Notes under the pieces: model-generated | What the model saw: the letters and a program-made list of their open reading frames with translations, nothing else | What the model was told of the DNA's origin: nothing | The model's database searches: none | Position numbers and translations under genes: made by a program | NCBI GenBank assembly: GCA_023091735.1 | Contig: JALKBU010000032.1 | Location: 59,081 to 123,080, forward strand | DNA from: Trichomonas tenax | Lineage: Eukaryota; Parabasalia; Trichomonadida; Trichomonadidae | Direction: 5' to 3' | DNA: 64,000 nt | In this document: positions 40,101 to 52,100 of the stretch, one piece after another | How the letters are laid out: every line of letters begins with the position of its first letter | Numbering within the stretch: the first letter of the stretch is position 1

Positions 40101-43100
40101 GTTCCAGCTTAAGTCTTCATATCAAGATATCTATGACAAAACATTGGATATCTTAGGCTTGAATCCAAAAGAGAAGTACATCTTGATCTTATATATCAAC
40201 AGAAATTCATATGTTTTCGATGAAAATCATACTCTTGAAGACTATACTCCTCCACGTGAGAGTTTCTTGTTCATGGTGAGAGCAGAGTGCAAGATCAAAT
40301 ATACTTATCACGGCGTCACAAAGAAGATTCAGACAAAGATGCTTGCTGATATTAAGACTGTTACTTTCCTTGTCTGTGCTGAATTTTCGATTGTTGATCC
40401 AGAAAACTTCTTCCTTTATGTGAAGACTAAGGGTGGAAATCGTGAAATGTTCGATAGAAGTCTCATGCTTTGCCAACAGACAACAGGAGGCACCGAAATC
40501 TTCGCTTCAAGGTTCACATTCACCGTTCCTAAGGATTACGTTAGCAGCACATCATACTTGAAGGAACTCTACTTATGTTTGAAGGATATTGTCATGTCCA
40601 GTCCATGCTGCGTTTTCACACAAGAAAAACTTATGGCAATAATTGCATTCACATTGCATATCGAAGGCCTCAAACCATCAGATTTACAAGATCCAATTCA
40701 ATTCTATCCACGTCGTTGGGAAGAACAAAAGGGCGACAAGAAACTCATCAAAGAATATTATCGCAAATCTTCTGATAAATCATTTGCTGAATGCGTTTCA
40801 AGATACAAGAAATTATGCCATTCGATAACTACATTTTCAGCCGAATATTATTTCGTTAATATCGAATTAGAAAACAGTCAGATGATCGAAGTTTTTATCG
40901 TTATCACTAGGAAACACATTTGCATTGTCAAACCAAAACCAGCAACATTGATGCTTGATGAAATTGATTTGAAATCAATTTTCTCTATGCAAACATTGAG
41001 ACCTCAAATTCAGCAACATAAAATGGCTTATCTCGCTATCAATTTCGTTGATAAGAAAGGACAACCAACAGGAATCCTTCTCGAAAGTTATGAAATCACA
41101 AAAATTACCAACTCAATTCAGGCTAAAGTTGATGAAATCAAGACGAAGTTAGCTAAGAAAGTTCGAAATGATCAGATTACAGGAGAATACGATATGCCAA
41201 CCAAATTCATTAACGAACTCAACTCAGATTTGGAGCCATACAAAATCAAATTGCCATTATACTTCACAAAGAAAGATATTATTGCAAAAGTTATCAAAGA
41301 AAGAGAGTTATGCGATCTCTTTGAGTATGACCTAATGATTGCGATTGGCATTGGTAAGTATGAGATCTTCGATGACAGTACACATCTTTGCTTCAAGTAT
41401 CTCAATGCCGCTACAGAGATCATTTTAATTCAGAAGTACACATTGTGCACTTTCGTGGATGACAAAGGAAATGAAGCCAAAGTCACAGTCGACATCTCGA
41501 AACCAGTGAAAGATATTGTTGCTCTTCTCGGAAGTGTATTTAATATCGATTATTATCTCGGATATATGATTGTTGATAAGAGCGGAGAAACACCAAAAGT
41601 TTTGAGCCCATTACAGCCATTATCTGCTCAGACATTGAACTTCAAGAAATTATACTTCACACTTATGTACTTCCCACCATTCACTAAGTATGATACACAA
41701 CTTGCTCACTCACAACGTGAATTATATGAGTTGTATAAAACAGCCATTCTCACGCAGGATCTTCATCTTGAAACAAGCAACATGATTCTCTTTGCTCTTC
41801 TTCAGCATAATGTTCAATGTCAGAACAATCTCGAGTATGACATCAAACCAAAGTCATTCAATTCTTTCTTAGTTCAAGGTATTCGCGATGATCCAGCTTA
41901 TCTCAAAGATCTTCACGGATTCATCAGCAAGTTTAAATACATGGGGAGTGAGGTGGCAGCGACAAAGTATATCGAAAATGCTCTTGGTTTGAAGAAGATT
42001 GGCATTTACTTATTTAGGATAAATCTTCTCGAACGTGAAAAAGAAAAAACAATATTAAATCCATGCAAGATAGAAATCAGCTATAATGGAATTATGGTTA
42101 CAAAAGGTACGAATACAACGTTCAAATGCTCACTCAGAGATATCAGATCTGTTCTTATATGTAAGGATATCATTTACATTGGTTCAATGGATATGACAAA
42201 GCGTAAATATTATGATGTTACTCTTCGTGGTGAAAAGGCACAAACAATCGAGCAGATATTAACGTCCTACTTGAAGTACATTCTTCCTATGATCGATATT
42301 CGTGAATACTATCAAGAAAACCAGGTCAAGTTCAACGAACAGAACTTACGTGATGATGCAATTACGCTTAACTTATGCAGAAGGTTTGATAATCCAATTT
42401 CAATCAAAATTAAGATAGACAAAGATAAGCCAATCTCAGACTTGATCACAGTTGCTGGTCTATTCGCAGGAATACCAGATCCAAACAATTATGTTTTATT
42501 CGCAAGAGCTCCTGAAGCTACAACATTCTTCCCAATTGACATCAAGCAGCAAATCATCAGTCAGCTGAAAGATGGATATTACTTCTATCTCATTGCAAGA
42601 ACAAAGCAGATTTATGTCCATCTTCCAGTTTACTATCTCAAAGTTCTCAAGGACATCGATATTCGCCAGAACATCAACGATATTTGTTTCACAATCATGA
42701 AAGAGAACAAACTCGGTATCTCAGAAGGTTTCACTTTCCAGATCAAAACATCTTTTCAAAACTGGTTAACATTGGATCCCTACAAACCGTTATACAGCGA
42801 TTCTATTTCATCAACAGATTATTATCTTGTTAGAAGAGTCTTCATTTTCTCATCTCAGTACTTCATGGATGAAAACACATTGTATCACATCCATTACAAC
42901 CTTCAAGAATTCATTTCCAAATATAATCCTGATATATCAGATGAAGACAGATCAGAGCTTCAAGCAATTGCTGTATTCGTCCAATCAAAGGAGAAAGATC
43001 CATACAAGAAAGAATACATGAAGCGCGTTTGTCCAGATGTTCGATTTGTTACACAAGAATCAAAGATCTACTTCTCAGATAGACTTGCTGAATTCAAGAG

Positions 43101-46100
43101 ATCTGGAGACATCAGCAAAGCTCTTCTTCGTCACTTATACATCATTGCTAACATTCCAGGATTCGGAACAGAAAAGTATGAATGCATGATGGCGGGCTCA
43201 TTAGGATTTCTGGTTATTTCTCCGTATGATTTGAACTTTATTGATCATGAGAATCATGCAAGTATGCTCTATATTCAATCTGAAAACCTAAAGGAAGTAC
43301 GCATTGCTAACAACAATATCACAGTTCAATACAATGATCTTGGCAGGACAAAGTCTGTTCAATTGAATACTGTTGAAAACGCAGTTGAAGCTTATAGATT
43401 GATGAATTTCATTATCCATTTAATCAACAACTCTCAGATGTTAACATCGCTTTCATTGCTTAATGAGGAGCTTCTCTACAACATGAATCCTCCACAGATC
43501 AAGCCACAGAGTTCTATCGACAGGTTCTCCTTCGATTCCAATTCTGGAATCTCTCCATCAGTTTCTTCACCAGCTCTTGAAGTATTCGATACTCCTGACG
43601 ACTTAGAAGATTTCCAGCCAGAAATATTAAAGTTTGATGAATTACAGAAGACAGAGATCAACATCATCAATATCGATCTTGAAAACGAGGCAAAGGCCAT
43701 GGTATCTACAAAACAAGGAATTGCTTTCTGGAGGTTGAGATTAGATATTTTCTATCTCAAACGAATGATCAATAACCTCAACTCTATCACTAAATATGCT
43801 GAGTGTGTCAAGAATGAAAGAGAATATTGGACTGCTGATGATGTCAAGATGATGGAGAAGAAGATTAAAGATTGCATATCGTTGGACACCAAGGATAAAG
43901 ATGAATACATCTACAAATACGAACAGATCCTCTTGAAGTTATCATTCACAAATTACAAAATGCTTGGTGAATTCATGACAGAGTCTGGAGATAGAACATT
44001 CATTATGCAGAGCAAAATGACAGCCCTCAAGCAGGAGAATGTCGATATATCTCTTCTCAACGAAGATGAACAGCAATTGGTTCATGAATTGCTGAACTTT
44101 TCCGACAAGATCGAAGCACTTCAGAGTCTCTACTTCTCACGTGCATATGAATTTGCAATGAAAGGCTTCCAGCCAGCTATTTTGATCCATATTCTCAACA
44201 AAGCTTCAGCTGAGCTTGTTATTGCAATCAATGAATATGTTAAGACAAAGAAATTAACAAAGATTGTTGAATGTAAGGAAAGAACTATTGAATCAGTTGA
44301 ACAAATTGTTCCTCAAGTATTCGATCCTTGTATGGACACTGAGCTTAATCTTGATATTGTTGTTACTGACCTCATTGATCAGTATAACCAGATCAAGAAG
44401 GTTTATGGTGAAATATCCAGAGCTCTCCACAGAATCAATGTTAAGTATCTCAAAGTTATTATCCTTGAACATCTTAACGGTGCTAAAGAGGCAGTCAGTC
44501 ATATCGAAGAATTGATAACGATCATCATGCCAAGATTGTCAATTCATGATCTCCACATTAGCATTTTGATAAAATATTTCTTGACGCATTGCCTTAATCG
44601 CATAGATCTCGAAAAGCCAGACGAGCTTGATCAGCCAACGATCGAAGTTTATCTGTCATTAATCATGAAATGCCGCAGATTACTCAAGTTTGGAATCGAG
44701 ACACACTTCTCACCGAACTCCGAAAACAAAGATTTCGTTAAAGATGCCAACAAAGCTCTTCAAAGTCTCGAAGTTCACATCAAATATGTTTCATCCATCA
44801 ACATTCTTCCATTCAATATTAATAATGTTGTCAGTAGACTTTATGAACTCGAAACGTTCATTGATACTGCCTGCATGATTAATCCACATATTGATGATGA
44901 TGTGAGACTTCAACCAATGATTGCAAACCTTAACAGCTATATTGATATATTAAATCAAGTTGCTCAATCCACTGATTCATATATATTCGTTACGCAGTCC
45001 ATCTTTAAGATTCAAGAGCTTATTACAAAGATTCCAGTTGAATTAATCAAGTATGAAACAATTGTCAAGGACTACGATCTTCCAGAACAATTATATCATC
45101 ACTTAGCTATTCTCAAGGACAACATAATGCACAATCTTCTCAGGCTTTGCGTTTCTGATGATGTTTTCTATGATGAAGAAGAATTCCCTCAACTCAAGGA
45201 GTTTCTCGTTGTTCAATCTTGTCTCTACAACTTATCGCCATCCTTTGCTACTGATATGTCTGATCCTGATCAAGCATTCTCAGACTCATTTGTGACAATC
45301 AAAGAGTATTTCTATCGCTCAATGTCAGTTAGAGCAACATTATCACAGACATATGATGAAGTTGCTATCACAAGGTTCATGAATGACCTCAAAGGCAAGC
45401 TTGACAATATCATCAAACAAATCCAATATCTCCACATCAGTGAAGACACAATCAAATTGCTGTATAAGTGTGAAGAAGCTCTAAAGAAGTTTTTCGAATA
45501 TTCAGCTAAATTCAGACCAAAGAAACTTCGTAGCGTTCCAACACCATCACAGATTGATAAGTCTGCTGAAGTTATTAAACGCATTATTAAGAACTTGGAA
45601 GATGACTTAGAGACACAAGATTTCAAGACAATTTTGTCCAACAAACTCACAGCACTGATGGAAATCAAGGGATTCAAGCATCTTTTAGCCAAAGTCGAAG
45701 AACAGCGCGGAAAGCACAATATTGAACTCTACACAATTCTCAACAAAGTTATTCAAAAGATGTATGGATTATCAACAAAGATTATCTCAGTTTCATATGG
45801 ATCGACTCATGATGAGTTCTTCCGCGAGATAAAGAAAGAAGTTAAGGAAATCAAGTCCAGCTGCACATCAACACTTACAGATACCAAAGACTTGATGCGT
45901 GAGTTCATTCAATGTCTCAAGAAGTTTGTTGATATTGAGCAGTTCAAGACAGCTTTGGAGCATATGCCTAAAATTCTCGGTTTGTATCTTGATAATGAAA
46001 ATTATCCATATCCAATTGCAATGGCTCATCGTGCATTCCTTAAGCATGTAAGAGAGCAACTTGAAAATCTAATGAAGATTAAGACAAGCTTTGCATTGAT

Positions 46101-49100
46101 GCCACTTTCAGAATTCGATTCGATATTGAAGCTTCTTGATCGATTGATCACTTCAATCGACTATATTCCATATCTAAGAGTTCCACCAGAGTTTAACATG
46201 ACATTGATCGATCTCAACTCCACGAGAATGTTTGAGCACGTCAAACAACAAATCAAGCTTCTTCCAGATATCTTCAACCGCATTGTTATCAACGGCAATA
46301 TGCTATTCTATCCAAACATGATGGCTTATTCAGATCAGATCAGTTCATCAATTGCCAAATTCCTCGAGTTAATCGATAATGAGAAGTATGATGACTTAAT
46401 TGCTTACTTCGTTCCATTTAACGATATTCTCCACAATCTCGAGTTGTTCTTGACTATATCCAAGGATCAATTCACTACCTCATACTTCTTCACATTATCT
46501 CAAAACCTTGTCACATACAAGAAGTACCAATCATCACCACATATTGACTCATTGAACATATCGATCTTCCACAGAGATATGGAGGCAGTTCTCGACTCTA
46601 TCCAAAAGAATGTCAATCCTAACATCTCCAACGAAAATGAAATGTTATCACAACAAATCAAAGCTATCATCAGTGAAGATGACTACGAAGAGGCTCAATC
46701 ATCGGTCAATGAGTTCTTCGATAGCTGTATTAAGATATGCAAGAACGTCGAAAAGCCTGTTAATGTCAGGAAGGAAGCTTTCAGAGCTTGCTTCAAGATG
46801 CTTCCATATTCGAACTTCAACACAGGTATTGTTATTCCATACTTATTCGCACCTGATTCCAATATCCAAGATCAGATCAGTTCATATATTGAATACGGTA
46901 TAAGTATCCAAGATGGACTTAAATTCATCAATGACAATGTCAACTATTGGCCAATTACTGTTTGCGACATCTTACACAAACTTGGAAGTTATATCAATGA
47001 TGATTGCCCACAATCTCTCGCTCACTTTGTCCTACTTCGTGCTTTAGCTAAGCTCAGCAATGAAAAGACAGTTATGCAAAATCTTAGATCCATTCTCAAC
47101 AAGATATTACGTGACACTATTCACAAGATGCCATACAGTAATGAGCTTTATCTCGATCTTCTTGATAACTTCAATACATTTGATGTTTCAAGCTACATTT
47201 TCGGAATTTTGGTTGAAACTAATGCTGCAATCAGCTTCGAGCAGAACAAGAACTTCGATCCATCTGAGTTCTACTTCGGCGTTTATCAGTCTATTGCTTG
47301 TTATTCTGATCTCTTCTATTGCTTGACTTCAAAGCTTATCATGATTCTTGATAAGCATAAAGAAATCGATCCAAGAGTTAAGCAGTTCGTTAATTCTGCA
47401 ACAGATTGCATCTTATTCGGCATCAGAGCTGTTCACCTAAGACCACATTCTTCGATTTCATTAGTAGAATTGCTTAGAGAGTACGAGGACAGTGTACATA
47501 TACAGTTTGTTGAAAGACTTGATGATGAAAATGCAAGACAACAGCTCAATACAATTCTAGGCGAATTCAAGTTCTTGAGGAGCTTCCTTCAGCATTGCAT
47601 GTTCGTTGCAAAGCCGGCAGATGTCAATTTCTCCCCATTCATCTTGACGATTGTTTATCCAATGAAGCATTGCGTCAAAAAGTTGACAGCAGAATCGTGC
47701 AAACTCATCAAAGCAGCGCTCGGTTCGGCTCTCGACTTCACAGAGGTCTTGGTTAGCAGATCAAAGATGAAAGATTACATCGCAATGTACTCCAACATTA
47801 TGGATTCATTCGAGAAACTTGATCATGAAAACACAGAAGACTTCATCAAAGCCGTCGATGCCATGTGCGAGAAGTGCCTTATGGATAAAGAAGGAATCAT
47901 TTCATACAGAGATTCTTGTGCCAACATCTTCAAGTCGACAAGTGTTGATCCAAGAATCGTTACACTCAATCAGAAGATCTCAACACTTTCTAAGTTCAAA
48001 AATGTTGATAAAATCAAGACATTCCCAATACCAAAGAGAATTTTCAAGTCTATCAGGTCAATTCAGACCTACGAATCAAACGAGTTAATTGATGCTCCAA
48101 TCATTGCTTCAAAGATCCTCAAACGTGGACTCATCTACAGTCAGAACCTCGTTGTTACTCTTCAGTCTAATGCTGCTATACTCCTTCTTGCTCAAGAGCG
48201 TCCAGAATCATTCATTACAATTACAGAGTTACAAGAACTTCAGTCTGCTCAACCGCAACAAATTGGAGCAATTTACGATTCATTATGCGAGAAAATCAAG
48301 ATATCCAATCCAATGAGCGAATTCATTCATCTGACAAGAAAGATTACGAGAGAGGAGGCCATTTATCTTCATATAGCTTTGCTCATACAATGCAAGAATA
48401 GAACAAACATCAACAATGATATTCAAGAACAAACAATTGAGATCATCAATCAATCTAAGTTGACAGCAATTCCTGAAACACAGCAACACTTTGAACTTAT
48501 TGATAAGATAGGACAGAGAGTCACAGATCACTTCTCTAACCTTTTGGATGCGGCCCATATCTTCATAATGCATTACTTCATTGCTCTTAACTTCTCATCA
48601 TTGCCAAAGGTTCAAGATGATATCAGCATCAACAAGCTTCGCTTGACATCAACTACAATCAAATCAATATTGAATCTAACATCATTCCCAATGATTTTCA
48701 TTTCTGCAATCATTTCCCTTGACAGAGAAACGGTTGCAATCATTGATAAGTTTATTATTAAGGCATTAGAAGTTTGGTGCAAGCAGCCAACAATTGTATC
48801 ATTTAATGATTTGGCTGAAATTGTCGTTTACAAATGGGATGAGCTCCAAAGCGATATGTGCATTGAACTGATATCCAATGTTATTAGGGGACTCAATTCA
48901 CAGTTCGTTCTCTACAGCAATGTCACTCTTGCGTTCTCTGTTGCCACAAAGATCCTTCAAGATACAAATGTCTCTTCAACAGTTATTACAGAAATAGATC
49001 TCGATTACTCCATTGATACTTTGAAGTCGATTTTAATCGATCAAGATTTCAATACATTTGTTGCCAAGCAAACATCTCACAAAGCTGCTTTATTATTAAC

Positions 49101-52100
49101 AATTTATTCATTCATTGATAAATCATTCGAGAAAGGAATTCAGTCAGAACTTTCAATCACTCCATATTTGATCCCAACTCAGGATTATGTCAAGAAGTTC
49201 AAGAATATGAAAACATATTACATTCTCAACAAAGCACGCAAGTGTCTTATCAATCAATTCAATGAATACGCAATCATTTCTCGTGATGTCCTGAGAATCA
49301 ATAAGTTCTTACCTCAGTTAATGAGAGTGAGAATGATTCATCCTAACGCAAGTCCATTGGGTGATTTCGAGAAGCGTGTTGCTATCACAGAGAACTTCAA
49401 TATCAAAGGACAACCAATTTCTGTTCTCAACGCTTTCCTGAGATTCTTCTATTCCGGAATGTTAACTGATCAATTCATTACAGAGTTCTCCAAGTCTCAG
49501 CAATTGCTTGTTAGAACAATGTTATCATATCTTGACGGCAAAGAAGCATCATGCATTTGCCTCGATGATGTGATTTCGTACATGAAGATAATCAAGCAAC
49601 AGAAGCTGCAGAATGCCGTTCGTACACATATCAGGAAATTCATGCTTGAGCGCTGGCAGCGATTCGATCCACTCGAAGTCATGGATTTGAAGATGCCAAC
49701 AGCTATCGAACAGAACAATGCTTTCTTGAAACTTTCACAGAACATTTTGGATCAAACACCGGTTGACTTCTATCCAGAACAAATGATCCTTGAAAGGCTT
49801 GCAATGATGGCATCAGACTTCATTGCTTCAGATGCTACAACTGTTGATCAATACATCAATTATCTTAAGAATACAATGCTCGAAACAATTCCACTCAACG
49901 AAATCAAAGATGATCCACTCGATGCGCATCAGATCGAGAATGAACTGAAGCTTCTTGAAGACAATGAAAGAATCATTTTGCTGAAAGAAGATTTGATCCT
50001 TGTTTATGCAGATGTCAGCAAGAGACCTCATGATGTGAACCAAATGAATTTGTCATTCCTTGATATCTTCATTTGTATCGAAAACATTTTCCTTATTCTT
50101 TCTTCTCAATCAGATGCCCAGAACTCTTCAGTTATCAGTCAATTGAGTCATCATGAAATCTCAGTACTTAATGTTTTGTTGAAATTGTTCTTCATGACCC
50201 CACTTCAGAAGACATCCACAAACATCAACGATTTCCTAAAGGTCGAAGGATTCAATCAAACATTAAATGCAATGATGGCACAAAATGCGCAGGTTGATAA
50301 ATTAATGACGAGATTCAAGTATTCATTAGCAGATATAGCTCCAATCATTCTCGCTGTTCAGCCAGAATCTAGAAAGAACATGATTGAGAGACTTGCATAC
50401 GAAACATTATGCGTTCTCGAAGAAATCATTTTGTCACATGGCCCGGCATCAATCGAACATCTCGAGAAACTATTTGCTAAATCAGCTCAGCTCATTCCAT
50501 TCTTTGTTGATTCAAGTGAAATCAACATTCAAGAGATCCTCGAAAACATTTTTGAAATTGCTCAGTTCACTATTTTGATTTCTCACATCACAGAAAATTC
50601 GGAATATCAGATATACAAAGGCGCGCTTTCCAACATGTTCCTCATGTTATTATCATTGTGCAAGAAGTATATTTCCAACCGTGTCAAGTACTATGAGATG
50701 TACTTGAGTTCAATCGAATCATATAACATGGAACAACTGTTCGTGTCAATGCATCATGTATCAGAAGATCTTCCTGAATACCAAATTGCTCCATACAGAG
50801 CGAGAATCTTAGATAGATTCGTCAACAACAGGAAGATGAGTGAAGATGACTTCCACGGTATATCTTCACCTTCGAAGCAGATCAGAGAACTTCTCAGATC
50901 AAGTATCATCGATGTATTTGATGCATATCAGAACGTTGATAAGCCATTCGAACCTTTCGAAGATTATGATATCGAAGAAGAGGATTCTATTCTCAAGCTT
51001 TGTGTGTTCGTGCTTAAACTCTGTACAACAAATGTTCCTCGTCACCGTTCGAGAGTAATCAAACAGGTTATTCAACATGTTGCTATATTATTCTTCTTGA
51101 GAAATTATGATTTGGTTGATTACGCTAAATCATTAGTTAATTATCTCAAGCAAACAATGGCAGAGTTTATTGTATCGAGAGAAGTTGTCGCAGAAGACAC
51201 AGAATTCTCTCTCCCACGTTCCACAGCTGGAGTCTTCCTCTTCTTATGCTTAATGACAGCGAATGACAGATCCACAACAGATCAATACCTCAAACGCGAA
51301 CGTGCAGTTTCAAATCTCAATCAATTCGAAGGTTACTTCAAAGAATTCTCTCAGTCTCTTGATGTTAATCACATTCAAACATTCAAAGGTTGTTTAGCAA
51401 GTTTGAAGCGTTGCTATTCAGTAAAACAGAATGTTGAACAGATCTTATTAATCATTTTATTAAGCATTGATACAGCCAATGAACCTCACAAAGAATTCCT
51501 CTTAAGCAGCACCGAGAAACCAACTGTTGATGAAATCCAAAACTCTAAGGATCTCTGCCAATCTGAGATCGAAGCAATTATTACACAAAATGCAACATCC
51601 ATCGAGAACATCATCAAAAATATTACAAATCATGTTTCATTACTTTTGTCATTCTCATTCTATGATTACAATGATACACGTACACAATTAATTGGTCTTG
51701 CACACACAATTCTAAACCAAATCAATGCCAACCTTTTGCAAAATAGCGAAGTATCAATGAACGACTTCTTACAACTTTCTGATTCATTGATCAATGCTTT
51801 GAACATTGTAACGTCATATAAAGATCCAGATATTTCACAAGAAATGAAAGATTGCCTCACTGCTCTCCATATCGCAGAGCGTGATTTTCTTGTTGAGAAG
51901 AATCAAAAGAATTTAATCGCAGTTCATGCAATGAGGCAGTTAGAAGAGGCTATTCTTCACTCTAAAGTCACTCCATCCGAGGCAATGGATACAATTGAAG
52001 CAATTCGTTCATTTGGATTCGTTTTCATGATGATTATTGTTATCAGCGAAACTTGCGAACTTGATAGTTCAGTTGTCAATAAGGTGAAACTTGTTAGAGA

